Of a DNA stretch of 64,000 nucleotides, positions 36,047 to 46,257 are shown one piece after another. Each line of letters opens with the position of its first letter. Positions within the stretch are counted from its first letter, which is position 1. The stretch is from Larkinella arboricola (GTDB lineage Bacteria; Bacteroidota; Bacteroidia; Cytophagales; Spirosomataceae). Location of the stretch: contig NZ_QLMC01000004.1 in assembly GCF_003259745.1 (NCBI RefSeq), positions 1 through 64,000 on the forward strand, in the 5' to 3' direction. Below the pieces are notes generated by a model. The model was given only the letters and a program-made list of their open reading frames with translations, made no database searches and was not told the DNA's origin. The position numbers were made by a program, and so were the translations under genes.

Positions 36047-37045
36047 ATGAATCAAGCCGCTCGGATAACCGTTGTGGGTGGTGGCAGTTGGGCTACCGCG
36101 ATTATTAAAATCCTATCGGAAGGAAATAACCATATTCGCTGGTGGTTGCGAAGCCAGCAGGACGCCGACCACATCAAGAAGTTTCACCACAACCCAAGCT
36201 ACCTGAGCGATGTTCAGATCAGTCCCCGGAAAGTACGGGTTTGCACGAAAATTAAGGAAGCCCTGAGCGCCAGTGACCACATTATTCTGGCGGTTCCGGC
36301 GGCTTTTGTCAGTGATGCCTTACAGGGAGTAAAACCCGCACATCTGGCCGGAAAGAGTGTTATTTCGGCCATTAAAGGCATGATTCCTGAAAAAAACCAA
36401 CTGGTCACCGATTGGGCCGAACAGAATTTTGAGGTGCCCGCCAGCCGGATTGCCGTCATTGCCGGACCCTGCCATGCCGAGGAAGTTGCGCTCGAAAAAC
36501 AGTCGTATCTGACCATGGCCTCACAAAATATGGCATTTGCTTCGGAAGTGGCCCAATTATTCAATGGCCGTTTCGTTCAGACCTCTCCGCTCGATGATAT
36601 TTACGGGGTAGAGTACTGCGCCGTCATGAAAAATATCATTGCACTGGCCTGCGGTATTACACACGGTTTAGGTTACGGCGATAATTTTCAGGCGGTTCTG
36701 GTGTCCAATGCCATGCAGGAAATCCGGCGGTTTGTGGATACGGTTTATCCGATGCAGCGCGATCTGAGCGCGTCGGCCTATCTGGGTGATTTGCTGGTGA
36801 CGGCTTATTCGCCATTCAGCCGCAACCGGACGTTTGGCCACCTGATCGGGCGCGGTTACAGCGTACAGTCGGCGCAAATGGAAATGAATATGATTGCGGA
36901 AGGCTATTATGCCGTGAAAAGCATTCACGAAATCAATCAGCACTACGGTGTTTCGATGCCGATTGTGGAGATGGTTTATACGGTTTTATACGAAAAAACG
37001 TCGCCGGTTTCGGCGACGAATGCGTTGAAAGCGGTTCTGAAATAA
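36047..37045 (+). CDS. gpsA: Glycerol-3-phosphate dehydrogenase [NAD(P)+]
   Basis: The 332-residue protein has the N-terminal dinucleotide-binding loop VVGGGSWATA (about 9-18), the conserved KG motif (AIKGMIPE), the GPCHAEEV segment and the catalytic-lysine region YCAVMKNIIALACGI. It reduces dihydroxyacetone phosphate to sn-glycerol 3-phosphate for phospholipid synthesis in the cytoplasm. Length is normal. It is transcribed alone, convergent with the HIT gene. Confidence 0.95.
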   Translation: MNQAARITVVGGGSWATAIIKILSEGNNHIRWWLRSQQDADHIKKFHHNPSYLSDVQISPRKVRVCTKIKEALSASDHIILAVPAAFVSDALQGVKPAHLAGKSVISAIKGMIPEKNQLVTDWAEQNFEVPASRIAVIAGPCHAEEVALEKQSYLTMASQNMAFASEVAQLFNGRFVQTSPLDDIYGVEYCAVMKNIIALACGITHGLGYGDNFQAVLVSNAMQEIRRFVDTVYPMQRDLSASAYLGDLLVTAYSPFSRNRTFGHLIGRGYSVQSAQMEMNMIAEGYYAVKSIHEINQHYGVSMPIVEMVYTVLYEKTSPVSATNALKAVLK

Positions 37046-37062
37046 AACACCAGACCCAACGC

Positions 37063-37452
37063 TTAGAGGAAGCTCCGGATGTGAGCGGCTACTTCGGCCA
37101 GTTCATCCTGGCTCATTTTGAGCTTGTTATTGAAATTCATGTCCGCCATGCTGTTCAGCGGAATCAGGTGGACGTGGGCGTGCGGCACTTCCAGGCCAAT
37201 AACCGATACACCGATCCGTTTGCAGGGAACGGCTTTTTCGATCGCGGGAGCAATCTGTTTGGCAAATTTCATCAGCCCGGCATACAGTTCGTCGTCCAGA
37301 TCAAACAGGTAATCGATTTCCTGTTTCGGAATAACCAGGGTATGACCTTTAACAACGGGAAATACGTCTAGGAAAGCCAGGTAGCCGTCGGTTTCGGCAA
37401 TTTTATGAGCCGGAATTTCACCGTTGACAATGCGGGAGAAGATGGAAGCCAT
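37063..37452 (-). CDS. HIT-family nucleotide hydrolase
   Basis: The 129-residue protein has the complete histidine-triad motif HAHVHLIPL (about 91-99) and the typical start FSRIVNGEIPAHKIAE. Family members hydrolyse nucleoside phosphoramidates or dinucleoside polyphosphates. It lies downstream of greA on the same strand, with an inverted repeat in between. Confidence 0.94.
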   Translation of the reverse strand: MASIFSRIVNGEIPAHKIAETDGYLAFLDVFPVVKGHTLVIPKQEIDYLFDLDDELYAGLMKFAKQIAPAIEKAVPCKRIGVSVIGLEVPHAHVHLIPLNSMADMNFNNKLKMSQDELAEVAAHIRSFL

Positions 37453-37468
37453 AGGATTTAATGAATGA

Positions 37469-37535
37469 CCAATGAATAATGAACAGTAAAAGTAGCGATA
37501 CTACCCGAGTAGCTGCCTGGTTCATTATTCATTGG
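37469..37535. repeat. Intergenic inverted repeat (family member F)
   Basis: Perfect 16-base arms CCAATGAATAATGAAC (37469-37484) and its complement (37520-37535) are separated by 35 bases in the gap between greA and the HIT gene. Confidence 0.75.
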
Positions 37536-37544
37536 CCATTAAAA

Positions 37545-38018
37545 TTAACGTCCGATTTCGAGTACTTCGAATTCCAGCGTACCGGCCGGGACCTTGATTT
37601 CGGTGGTGTCGCCTACTTTTTTACCCAGTAACCCCTTGCCGATGGGAGAACCTACGGAGATTTTACCCAGTTTCAGATCGGCTTCTTCTTCCGATACCAG
37701 CGTGTAGGTCATGGTCGCACCATTTTTCCGGTTTTTAATCTTTACAGTCGATAAAACCGATACCTGGGAAGTGTCAATGGCGGATTCATCCAGCAAACGG
37801 GCGTTCGAGACGATTTCTTCCATCTTCGAAATCTTCATCTCCAGCAAACCCTGTGCGTCTTTTGCTGCATCGTACTCGGCGTTTTCGCTCAGGTCACCTT
37901 TATCGCGTGCTTCAGCTATTTGGCGGGCAATATCACTCCGGCCTTTAGTTTTGAGCTCATTCAATTCGGCTTTCAGCCTCGAAAGTCCTTCTTCGGTGTA
38001 ATACGAAATTTTACCCAT
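37545..38018 (-). CDS. greA: Transcription elongation factor GreA
   Basis: The 157-residue protein has an N-terminal coiled coil (about 8-75, GLSRLKAELNELKTKGR onward) and a C-terminal FKBP-like domain (about 80-157, with SVGSPIGKGLLGKKVGD). The acidic tip residues of the coiled coil (SENAEYDAAKD) that stimulate RNA cleavage by stalled RNA polymerase are present. Length is typical. The minus-strand candidate small RNA lies just upstream. Confidence 0.96.
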   Translation of the reverse strand: MGKISYYTEEGLSRLKAELNELKTKGRSDIARQIAEARDKGDLSENAEYDAAKDAQGLLEMKISKMEEIVSNARLLDESAIDTSQVSVLSTVKIKNRKNGATMTYTLVSEEEADLKLGKISVGSPIGKGLLGKKVGDTTEIKVPAGTLEFEVLEIGR

Positions 38019-38110
38019 GTTACATTACTCTATAAATTCTTTTGCCTTTGGTTTCATTATCCTTTAGTGCCTACGGTTCCTGATGTAGCTGCTTGTGTTC
38101 GAATGGCTAC

Positions 38111-38143
38111 AAAAAAAGAAAAGAACGGTTCGCTGACCGTTCT
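38111..38143 (-). terminator. Minus-strand terminator with no gene in front of it
   Basis: An eight-base stem (38122-38129 with 38136-38143) with a six-base loop is followed on the minus strand by TTTCTTTTTTT. No leftward protein gene ends here, so it either terminates a small RNA or attenuates greA. Confidence 0.65.
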
Positions 38144-38240
38144 CCATACAAAATCTTGTTTCTTTGTAGGAAGCGTCAGGAACCTTTCTGCGGAATCGTA
38201 TGGATAACTGTTCGACTACTCATAGTGGAACTCAGGAGAA
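38111..38240 (-). ncRNA. Candidate small RNA between greA and fmt
   Basis: On the minus strand a promoter-like pair (TTG 38271-38269, 20-base spacer, TATTTTTG 38248-38241) is followed about 100 bases later by an eight-base hairpin AGAACGGT / ACCGTTCT with loop TCAGCG... on the minus strand and a long T tract (38143-38111). No open reading frame lies between. The predicted RNA is about 120 bases. A GGAGAAC near the 3' end can pair with GTTCTCC at the predicted 5' end, in competition with the terminator stem. A 6S-like RNA is one option but I cannot show it. Confidence 0.4.
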
Positions 38241-38271
38241 CAAAAATAACAATTCCGTGGGATTCTCCCAA
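38241..38271 (-). promoter_or_regulatory. Promoter of the candidate small RNA
   Basis: TTG and TATTTTTG on the minus strand, 20 bases apart, match the Bacteroidetes consensus. The same promoter could instead serve greA with read-through of the hairpin. Confidence 0.45.
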
Positions 38272-38311
38272 CGCTCCAATCAGCAATTCGAGCAAATAAC
38301 TAGTTACGGTT

Positions 38312-39238
38312 TTGAGAAGTAATTCTTTGCGCATCATATTCATGGGTACGCCGGATTTTGCGGTTGCCAGCCTGCGTAAACTGCTGGACGACGGCTGCCA
38401 GGTTGTGGCTGTTGTGACGGCTCCCGATCGACCCGCCGGACGCGGGCAGCAACTGACCGAATCGCCTGTGAAACGGGCGGCTGTGGCTGCCGGTGTCCCG
38501 GTATTACAACCAGAGAAACTGCGTGATCCGGTATTTCTGGAGCAGTTGCAGAGCTATCAGGCAGATTTACAGGTGGTTGTTGCATTTCGGATGCTGCCGG
38601 AAGTGGTTTGGGCCATGCCCCGAATCGGCACCTTCAACCTGCACGCTTCGTTGCTTCCGCAGTATCGGGGAGCGGCCCCGATCAACTGGGCCATCATCAA
38701 CGGCGAAAAAGAAACCGGTGTGACGACGTTTTTCATTGAAAAGGAAATTGATACCGGTCAGATGATTTTTCAGGAAACCGAACCGATTTATACGCAGGAT
38801 ACCGCCGGAACGCTCCACGACCGACTGATGGAGCGGGGAGCCGGGTTGGTACTGAAAACCGTTCGGGCAATTGAGTCCGGGACGTATCCGCGCATTCCGC
38901 AGCCCGCCGTTGAAGACCTCAAAATGGCGCCGAAAATTCACCGCGAAACCTGCGAAATCAACTGGTTCCAGTCGGCTGAAGCGGTTCGTGATTTTGTGCG
39001 GGGTATGTCACCTTATCCAACAGCCTGGACGAAAATCAACGGGAAGATATACAAGATTTATGCGGTCTCGACGACTGATCAGTCACCTTTTTCGGCGGAA
39101 CCCGGTGAAGCGTATTCGGATGAAAAAAAGACACTGCTCGTCAAGGCCGAAGATGGCTGGTTGTCAGTGGAGGAATTGCAGGCCGAGGGTAAACGGAAAA
39201 TGACTATTGAGGAATATTTTCGGGGGAATAAAATCTGA
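38312..39238 (+). CDS. fmt: Methionyl-tRNA formyltransferase
   Basis: The 308-residue protein has LRIIFMGTPDFAV at the start, the catalytic segment NLHASLLPQYRGAAPINWAI (Asn-His...Asp family active site region) and a C-terminal OB-like domain. The start is the TTG at 38312: relatives have about ten residues before GTPDF, and the ATG at 38342 would remove the first beta strand. It formylates initiator Met-tRNA. folA begins five bases after its stop, so the two genes are probably co-transcribed; both use folate cofactors. Confidence 0.95.
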   Translation: MRSNSLRIIFMGTPDFAVASLRKLLDDGCQVVAVVTAPDRPAGRGQQLTESPVKRAAVAAGVPVLQPEKLRDPVFLEQLQSYQADLQVVVAFRMLPEVVWAMPRIGTFNLHASLLPQYRGAAPINWAIINGEKETGVTTFFIEKEIDTGQMIFQETEPIYTQDTAGTLHDRLMERGAGLVLKTVRAIESGTYPRIPQPAVEDLKMAPKIHRETCEINWFQSAEAVRDFVRGMSPYPTAWTKINGKIYKIYAVSTTDQSPFSAEPGEAYSDEKKTLLVKAEDGWLSVEELQAEGKRKMTIEEYFRGNKI

Positions 39239-39242
39239 ACGA

Positions 39243-39752
39243 ATGTTACTTAGTTTAATTGCCGCTGTTGCCGAAAACGGGGTTATCGGGCAGGAAAATG
39301 AGTTGGTGTGGCACTTGCCTGACGACTTCAGATACTTCAAACAAACGACGTCCGGACACCCGGTGCTGATGGGCCGAAAAACGTTCGAGTCGCTGGGAAA
39401 ACCGTTGCCAAACCGCCTGAATATCGTCATTACCCGCAACCCTGATTATCAACCCGACGGCGTTGTAGCTGTTGATTCGTTGGAAAAAGCGTTGTCAGAA
39501 GCCCGGAAAACGGCCGTTACCGAAATATTCGTGATCGGCGGAGCTGAAATCTACCGGCAGGCCCTTCCAATCGTAGACCGGCTGTACCTCACGGAAGTGA
39601 AAGCAGCCTTCGAAGGAGATACCCGGTTTCCGGAGTTTGACAAAGCGGAATGGCAGGAAATCAGCCGGCATCATCACCCCGCCGACGACCGGCACGCGGT
39701 GGCGTTTGATTTTGTGATCTGGGAGCGAAAGCGGGAATCCTTACGGCAGTAA
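39243..39752 (+). CDS. folA: Dihydrofolate reductase
   Basis: I chose the ATG at 39243, which gives 169 residues and the family start LSLIAAVAENGVIG; the frame is open 12 codons further upstream, inside fmt. Conserved motifs: WHLPDDFRYFK (about 21-31, with the catalytic Asp), MGRKTFESLGKPLPNR and FVIGGAEIY. It reduces dihydrofolate with NADPH. Five bases separate it from fmt. Confidence 0.95.
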   Translation: MLLSLIAAVAENGVIGQENELVWHLPDDFRYFKQTTSGHPVLMGRKTFESLGKPLPNRLNIVITRNPDYQPDGVVAVDSLEKALSEARKTAVTEIFVIGGAEIYRQALPIVDRLYLTEVKAAFEGDTRFPEFDKAEWQEISRHHHPADDRHAVAFDFVIWERKRESLRQ

Positions 39753-39760
39753 GGAGTTCG

Positions 39761-41836
39761 TTATCCTCTCATCAACCGAATGACGACTACTTCAGCCAGC
39801 AGGAAAACCAGGGCGGCAATCACAAAATATTTCCACAGGTTGGTGCCGAGGTTTTGCTGACGCAGTTCGTCCACGAAATCGTCGTCCTGAATGCTGTCAA
39901 AAATCTGTACATTGGGTTGGCCGGTAAAGATGCGCCGGAGCTCGTCGGGTTTGTAAAAGTCCATCTGCGACTCCCGGTTGCCGTGGTTAAACGCCAGCAG
40001 CTTCTCCGTTTTACCGTTCAGTTGCAATTCATAATACCCCGAAGCCAGTTGCTGGCCGTCGTTCAACTGGTTGCTTTTGGGGAGTTCCATAATCAGTTGT
40101 GTGCCGTTCACGCGTTGTACAGGAATAATCTCCAGTTTGTCGCGCTTCAATTTATAGACGGCGTTGGGGGAGGCATCACTGACCGTAATATCAATGGTGT
40201 TCTCATCGAACGAGTAAGCCGTGCGTTGGGGCCGTACGCTTAAAGCCGCAATTTTGTACATGATAGGCACAAACAGCGCGTGTTGGGCAATGTTTCCGTA
40301 TTCGGTATTCAAAGGACTGGCAAAAATATACACCTGACCACCCGCCGATCCGCCCGCCCGGGATTGCGTCAGGAAAGGTGTGCCATTGCGGAGCGTCAGC
40401 AGCCGTTCGCCCACAACCCGCCACTGCCAGACCGGCACGGCGTTTGGCAGGTTTTCGATCCCCTGCTGGTTGGTGCGTTCAAAAATATCCCGGAAGAACG
40501 GATTCTGGCGGTTCGGTGCCGATAGCGGTTGGGAAGGAGGCAGGGGAGGAGTCTGGGTCTGCAAACCACCTGCCCCCAGACTTGCCAGAAACGACGACCA
40601 GGCAGTGGCGTTTGGGGTGGTTGGCGGAATCACGACCAGACTGCCGCCCTGACGAACAAACCGTTCGAGTTCACTGCGCAGGGTTCCACCAACCTGATTG
40701 AGTCCTTCCAGAACCACTAAATCGGCGGTTTTGAACTGGCCTACGTCCACATTCTGGGCGCTAAAGCTCTGCCGAACAAACAAACTGTCATTACCGTAAA
40801 CGTTTTCAACGTAATTGGCCTCGGTTTTCTGGTCATAGAGGTGAAGAACCCGGATGGACGGTGATGCCTGAATGACGAAATGGTACTCGTTATCGAAGGT
40901 AATCGGGTAATCCTCAAACGTAATGCGTCCGCGCCGGAATCCTTTCTGGGTCACATTGAAATTCAGACTGGCGGTAGCGGCTCCCTTACCCGGCAGCGTT
41001 ACCGAAGCCGTCGAAACCTGGGTCTGATCGATAAACAATTTAATGGGCAGGTTCCGTACCGACTCCTCGCCACTGTTCCGGACCCGAACGTTGAGCGTGT
41101 TGTTTTGCAATTCGCGGATAAACGGGGTACTGAGCCAGACGGAATCCACGAAAACATTTTTGGTAGGCTGGGTTTCCAGAGGGACCAGAAAAAGCCGGTT
41201 GGTGGTGTCGATTTTCAGCCGGGACAGGTCGCCGACGGTGCTTTTCTGGAAATCCGAAAACCAGAACAACTGGTTCGGACCGCTGGGGTTATTGGTGGCC
41301 AGCAGGTTCAGTTGCCGACGGTATACATCCGCCAGCGTGCGGGGTGTGTGCGCAAACCGGATGGTGGTAACGCGGTCGCGGAGTGCATCGGCCGTTCCAA
41401 CGGTTTGCTCCTGACTGCTGAAGTCGTTAGTAACCAGTTGCAGCGAAGTGGCGTTGCGGAAAAGTCCCAGGAGTTGATCCAGCTTGCTGGTGGCGATGTC
41501 GAGATACCGCTTCTCGTTCAGTTCATTCTGCATGCTGTACGAGTTGTCGAGGTACAGACTCGTCAGGCCCGTTCGCGACAGACCTAACCGGCTTTTGCTG
41601 GGGATAAACGGTTGGGCAAAGGCCAGCACCAGGCAGATAATAAACAACGACCGGAACAGCAGAATCAGGTAATGCTTTAGCCGCCGGAACGATTTGGTTT
41701 CGGTCTGGACGGTTTTCAGCAGCGCGACGTTGGTGAAAAACACCCGGCGCGTCCGGCGAAAATTAAATAAATGGATGGCAACAGGGACAGAGACAGCCAG
41801 TAGCCCAAACAGAAAAGAAGGATATAGGAAACTCAT
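39761..41836 (-). CDS. BatA-type membrane protein with VWA-like domain
   Basis: The 691-residue protein (ATG at 41836; a TTG lies one codon earlier) starts with the BatA/aerotolerance N-terminal membrane region: a hydrophobic segment at 2-20, HLFNFRRTRRVFFTNVALL, and a second segment at about 58-75. A VWA-like domain follows (LDNSYSM), then a long periplasmic beta-rich part and a C-terminal membrane segment before the basic end RLMRG. Such proteins are linked to MoxR/DUF58 systems in Bacteroidetes; partner genes are not adjacent here. Convergent with folA. Confidence 0.85.
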   Translation of the reverse strand: MSFLYPSFLFGLLAVSVPVAIHLFNFRRTRRVFFTNVALLKTVQTETKSFRRLKHYLILLFRSLFIICLVLAFAQPFIPSKSRLGLSRTGLTSLYLDNSYSMQNELNEKRYLDIATSKLDQLLGLFRNATSLQLVTNDFSSQEQTVGTADALRDRVTTIRFAHTPRTLADVYRRQLNLLATNNPSGPNQLFWFSDFQKSTVGDLSRLKIDTTNRLFLVPLETQPTKNVFVDSVWLSTPFIRELQNNTLNVRVRNSGEESVRNLPIKLFIDQTQVSTASVTLPGKGAATASLNFNVTQKGFRRGRITFEDYPITFDNEYHFVIQASPSIRVLHLYDQKTEANYVENVYGNDSLFVRQSFSAQNVDVGQFKTADLVVLEGLNQVGGTLRSELERFVRQGGSLVVIPPTTPNATAWSSFLASLGAGGLQTQTPPLPPSQPLSAPNRQNPFFRDIFERTNQQGIENLPNAVPVWQWRVVGERLLTLRNGTPFLTQSRAGGSAGGQVYIFASPLNTEYGNIAQHALFVPIMYKIAALSVRPQRTAYSFDENTIDITVSDASPNAVYKLKRDKLEIIPVQRVNGTQLIMELPKSNQLNDGQQLASGYYELQLNGKTEKLLAFNHGNRESQMDFYKPDELRRIFTGQPNVQIFDSIQDDDFVDELRQQNLGTNLWKYFVIAALVFLLAEVVVIRLMRG

Positions 41837-41979
41837 CAAACGGTTCGCTGGAACGATTATTTTCTTTTATAACGGCCAAACAAATTAATGTTGTTCGGGC
41901 TGTAACGAATTTAGCAAGAATAGCATACGAACAATACAGATGAGCTGGATTTCGGTGAATAAATAGACAAAAGCCTATT

Positions 41980-42690
41980 TTACGCTCCTTTTATTTCAAG
42001 CGTATAAAAAGCTTCCTGCGTTTGCAAAACATCCGTATAGGTAATAGAACCGTTTTCGTCGCCAATGGTCACAAATTCCGGCACGGGTGTGTGCCCTACC
42101 ACCTGATGCAAACCGGGCAGGTAATCCGTTGACGTTTCCCGTTTGTCGGCCCAGACCGGCCCCCCGGCTTCGTCGGAACCGCCCCGCAGGTAACTCACAT
42201 CAAATAACGCTGTGCGTAGCATCCGGTCCTGGTGCATCCTATTCATTACTGGAGCCAACTGGCTCAGGTCCTGTGGATCAAGGTCCAGGTTCAAGCGTAA
42301 ACCGGCTTTCGGCAAATGCGATAACCAACGGTTGGACACGCCTGCGTGTGTGAACAGATAAGCTCCTTCCTGATGGGCAATTTGGAACAGCGATTGCTTC
42401 ATGGTAAATAAATGGGTCAAGGCAGGTTGCTGAGAGGGCCGAAATCCCGAACAACGGTAATGGGGGAAATGAAGATACTGCGCGTCATGATTCCCAATCA
42501 ACAGGACAACTTTATCAGGATACTTCTCTTTTATCGCGATAATTTGTTGCAGATTTTCAAGAATAGTCTTGTCACTCAGTTCATAACTGTCCGTGTAATC
42601 ACCCAGAAAAATAACCCTGTCGTACTGATCAACGTTGATGCGGAGCCAGTCAGCACGCCCGTGGAGATCTGAAATGGTGATAATTTTCAT
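41980..42690 (-). CDS. Calcineurin-type metallophosphoesterase
   Basis: The 236-residue cytoplasmic protein contains the full two-metal motif set: DLHGR (8-12), GDYTDS (about 30-35), GNHD (about 65-68) and THAGVS (about 113-118), with a GHTP near the end. It hydrolyses a phosphoester; the substrate cannot be predicted (bis-nucleoside polyphosphates or protein phosphate are known in related groups). It stands alone, downstream of the infB terminator. Confidence 0.9.
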   Translation of the reverse strand: MKIITISDLHGRADWLRINVDQYDRVIFLGDYTDSYELSDKTILENLQQIIAIKEKYPDKVVLLIGNHDAQYLHFPHYRCSGFRPSQQPALTHLFTMKQSLFQIAHQEGAYLFTHAGVSNRWLSHLPKAGLRLNLDLDPQDLSQLAPVMNRMHQDRMLRTALFDVSYLRGGSDEAGGPVWADKRETSTDYLPGLHQVVGHTPVPEFVTIGDENGSITYTDVLQTQEAFYTLEIKGA

Positions 42691-42705
42691 AAACTCAATA
42701 TATTG

Positions 42706-42742
42706 AAAAAGCCTTTACCGCAAGACGCGGTAAAGGCTTTTT
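42706..42742 (-). terminator. Terminator of the rimP-nusA-infB operon
   Basis: Sixteen-base perfect arms (AAAAAGCCTTTACCGC and complement) around a five-base loop, with T residues on the minus-strand 3' side, start about 20 bases after the infB stop. Confidence 0.93.
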
Positions 42743-42761
42743 CGGCTTACTAATCAGTAAC

Positions 42762-45700
42762 TTATAACGTACGTTTTACTTCTTTAAATTCGAAGCTTTC
42801 GATGGTATCGCCCACCTGAATGTCGTTGAAGTTCTTGATACTTAAACCACATTCGTAATTGGTACGGACCTCGTTGACATCGTCTTTAAACCGTTTCAGG
42901 GCGCTGATTTCGCCGGTATGCACCACGATGAAGTCGCGAACCACCCGGACTTTGTTGTTCCGGCGGATGATACCATCCGTGACCATACAACCGGCGACCG
43001 TTCCGACGCGGCTGATCTTGAACACGTCCCGAACCTCGATGTTACCAACAATAACCTCTTCGGTTGTGGGTGCCAACAGACCTTCCATGGCATCGCGGAC
43101 TTCGTTGATGGCATCGTAGATGATGGAGTACAGACGGATTTCGATTTGCTCCTGTTCGGCCAGACGGCGAGCGCCAACGGAAGGCCGTACCTGGAAGCCG
43201 ACGATAATCGCATCCGACGCCGACGCCAGCAGAATATCCGACTCAGAAATCTGGCCAACGGCTTTGTGGATGATGTTCACCTGTACTTCTTCCGTCGACA
43301 GTTGCAGCAACGAATCGGAGAGCGCTTCCACCGAACCGTCCACGTCACCTTTCACAATAACGTTCAGTTCCTTGAAGTTACCGATGGCTTTCCGGCGACC
43401 GATTTCTTCCAGTGTAATGTGCTTACGAGTCCGCATGTTCTGCTCACGCAGCAATTGCTCCCGTTTGTTTGCAATTTCGCGGGCTTCACGCTCCGTTTCC
43501 ATGACGTTGAACTTATCACCGGCCTGCGGTGCTCCGGGTAGACCCAGAATCTGAACCGGCGTTGAAGGACCGGCTTCTTTCAGACGTTGTCCTGTATCAC
43601 CTGTCATGGCGCGGATACGACCAAAGTGGGCACCAACCAGGATAATATCACCCTGGCGAAGCGTACCATTCTGTACAAGCATGGTCGTTACGTAACCCCG
43701 ACCTTTGTCCAGCTCCGCTTCAATGACGTTACCAGTAGCCCGTTTGTTCGGATTCGCTTTCAGTTCGAGCAGTTCGGCTTCGAGCAGGACTTTCTCCAGC
43801 AATTCCGAAATACCCAGACCTGATTTCGAGGAAATTTCCTGGGTTTGGTATTTACCGCCCCATTCTTCCACGAGCATATTCATTTGGGAGAGTTCTTCCC
43901 GGATTTTATCGGTATTGGCACCCGGTTTATCAACCTTGCTGAATGCAAACACAATCGGAACACCAGCTACCTGCGCGTGGTTAATGGCTTCGCGGGTTTG
44001 CGGCATGACGCTATCGTCGGCAGCAATCACGATAATAACCACGTCAGTAACCTTCGCACCCCGTGCCCGCATGGCCGTAAAGGCTTCGTGACCCGGCGTA
44101 TCGAGGAAGGTAATCATCCGGTCGTCGTCTGTTTTTACGCTGTAAGCACCAATGTGCTGCGTAATCCCACCAGCTTCCCCGGCTGCAACGCGCGTCCGGC
44201 GAATGTAGTCGAGCAAAGACGTTTTACCGTGGTCAACGTGACCCATGATGGTTACAATCGGAGCGCGGGGCTGTAGATCTGCCTCATCATCAGGTTCTTC
44301 TACCAGGCTGGATTCGATTTCTTCTTCAGCCGATACAAACTGTACTTCATAGTCGAACTCGTCGGCAATTACCGTAATAGCTTCTGCATCGAGCCGCTGG
44401 TTGATGGATACAAACATCCCCAGACTCATACAGGTAGCAATTACATCGTTGACCGAAACACTCATCAGCGAAGCCAGATCGTTTGCCGATACGAATTCGG
44501 TTACTTTCAGGATTTTTGCTTCTTCGTTTTCCTGGTCAAGACGCTCGCGTTCCCGTTCGGCCCGTTCCATACGACGATCCCGGCGACGGTCGGCCCCACG
44601 GTTCGGTTTGTTACCGGTCATCCGGGCCTGTGTAGCGCGGATCGAATCTTTTACTTCGCGTTCAGTCGGCTCATCCCGGCGGTCGCGTGTATTCCGTCCG
44701 CCTGTTTTTCCTTTGGCTTGTGCGCCACCCGTATTAGCAGGTTTAGCAGCCTGACCCTGTCCTTGGCCTGTATTCTGTCCCTGACCGGGTTGGTTACGAT
44801 TCGCATCCCGGTTTCGCGGAGCACCCTGGCCCTGTTGGGGTTGGGCGGCTCCTCCTGCGGGAGTAGCACCGCTGACGGGATCACGACGGAGCCGCTTGCG
44901 TTTCCGTTTCTTATCGCGATCATCGGTTGATGCGACCGGACCGGTTTGCTTTTTAGAGCGCTCAGACGGTAATTCAATGGTACCTAAAACCGTAAGTCCA
45001 CGCAGTTGTTCCCCTCGGCCACGGATGGTTTCAATAGGAACATCGGGTTCTGTCTCCGGCTGTTCCGCACGGGGTGCGGGAACTGGAGCTGGAGGGGTTG
45101 GACGAGGTTCAACCGGACGGGGCTGCGGCTGTTGCTGCCCACGGTTGTCCTGTGGACGGTTACGGTCCGGACGGTTCTCCTGACCCTGACTTCCGGGCCG
45201 ATCCGGTCGCCGGTCGCGTGAACCGTCATTGCGGTTCGGAGACTGACCTTGTCGGTTATCCGGGCGTGAACCTTCGGGCCGGGGGCCGTCTGGCCGCGGA
45301 CCGTTATGCCGGTTTCCATCACCCCGATTGGCGTGCTGGTGTCGCGGGTTCGAATCATTGGGCCGCGGTGATGGCTTACGTTCCAGATCAATTTTGCCCA
45401 ATACCGTTAGTCCAGGCAAACGGGGGCTCGACAGATCAGATCCGGCTGTTTCCTTAGATTCTGGCTGGTCTGACTGGGGAGCCGGAGCCGGTGGTGGAGT
45501 TACAGCCTGTGGTGTTTCTACCGGTGGCGCTGGCGTAACCGGTGTTGGTGGTGCTGGTTGGGCAACCGGTTCCGGTTTTTTCTCAGCCATTGGCGGAGCA
45601 ACCGGTTCGGGTTTTGCCGCCGGCGTTTCGCGTGGTTCAGCCGGTTCGGGCTGCTGACGAGCTTCGACTGGCTCGGGCGCGGGTGATGGCGTCACGGGCT

Positions 45701-46151
45701 TGGGTTCAGGTTTCGGCTCGGGTGTTACGGGTTTTTCTGCAACAACCGGCGCGGGTTGCGGAGCAACGGGTTGTGGTTCTGGCACAACTGGCGTTTCCTG
45801 TACGGGCGCGGGTTTTGGAACAACCGGAGTGGGCGCCGGTGGCGGTGATGCCGGCTGCTGAGAAGGCCGGGGGGGCTCACTGCGGAAATATTGTGGCAAA
45901 TCATCGTCATCCCGACGTTTTGGTTCGGGCATAACGGGTTCAGGAGCCGGCTTGCGGGCCGCCCCACCATTCAATAGTTCTGTATTACCGAATTCTTTTG
46001 CCAAGATTTCCACCTGCTCATTGGAAATCTTGCCGTTAGGGTTACTATCAACCTTAATCCCTTTGGCAGAAAGACGACTCACCACAGTAGACGAACCTAC
46101 TCCGAGTATTTTTGCCACTTGGCTAAGGCGCATGGATTTATCTTCTGCCAT
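42762..46151 (-). CDS. infB: Translation initiation factor IF-2
   Basis: At 1129 residues this is longer than the E. coli protein. A short N-terminal HTH-like IF2_N domain (about 5-55) is followed by a very long Pro/Glu/Gln/Arg-rich, probably disordered region (about 60-520). A second IF2_N-like segment follows (about 540-600), then the GTPase domain with GHVDHGKTS (near 640), domain II and domain IV. IF-2 places formyl-Met-tRNA on the ribosome. Last gene of the rimP-nusA-infB operon. Confidence 0.96.
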   Translation of the reverse strand: MAEDKSMRLSQVAKILGVGSSTVVSRLSAKGIKVDSNPNGKISNEQVEILAKEFGNTELLNGGAARKPAPEPVMPEPKRRDDDDLPQYFRSEPPRPSQQPASPPPAPTPVVPKPAPVQETPVVPEPQPVAPQPAPVVAEKPVTPEPKPEPKPVTPSPAPEPVEARQQPEPAEPRETPAAKPEPVAPPMAEKKPEPVAQPAPPTPVTPAPPVETPQAVTPPPAPAPQSDQPESKETAGSDLSSPRLPGLTVLGKIDLERKPSPRPNDSNPRHQHANRGDGNRHNGPRPDGPRPEGSRPDNRQGQSPNRNDGSRDRRPDRPGSQGQENRPDRNRPQDNRGQQQPQPRPVEPRPTPPAPVPAPRAEQPETEPDVPIETIRGRGEQLRGLTVLGTIELPSERSKKQTGPVASTDDRDKKRKRKRLRRDPVSGATPAGGAAQPQQGQGAPRNRDANRNQPGQGQNTGQGQGQAAKPANTGGAQAKGKTGGRNTRDRRDEPTEREVKDSIRATQARMTGNKPNRGADRRRDRRMERAERERERLDQENEEAKILKVTEFVSANDLASLMSVSVNDVIATCMSLGMFVSINQRLDAEAITVIADEFDYEVQFVSAEEEIESSLVEEPDDEADLQPRAPIVTIMGHVDHGKTSLLDYIRRTRVAAGEAGGITQHIGAYSVKTDDDRMITFLDTPGHEAFTAMRARGAKVTDVVIIVIAADDSVMPQTREAINHAQVAGVPIVFAFSKVDKPGANTDKIREELSQMNMLVEEWGGKYQTQEISSKSGLGISELLEKVLLEAELLELKANPNKRATGNVIEAELDKGRGYVTTMLVQNGTLRQGDIILVGAHFGRIRAMTGDTGQRLKEAGPSTPVQILGLPGAPQAGDKFNVMETEREAREIANKREQLLREQNMRTRKHITLEEIGRRKAIGNFKELNVIVKGDVDGSVEALSDSLLQLSTEEVQVNIIHKAVGQISESDILLASASDAIIVGFQVRPSVGARRLAEQEQIEIRLYSIIYDAINEVRDAMEGLLAPTTEEVIVGNIEVRDVFKISRVGTVAGCMVTDGIIRRNNKVRVVRDFIVVHTGEISALKRFKDDVNEVRTNYECGLSIKNFNDIQVGDTIESFEFKEVKRTL

Positions 46152-46257
46152 ACAAATGGTTTAGAATGAAAAACAGCACTTTTAATGATGAACTATATAT
46201 GATGAACGATGAATGGACAAACTTAATTCATCATCCATCACTAATCCTTCCTCATTA

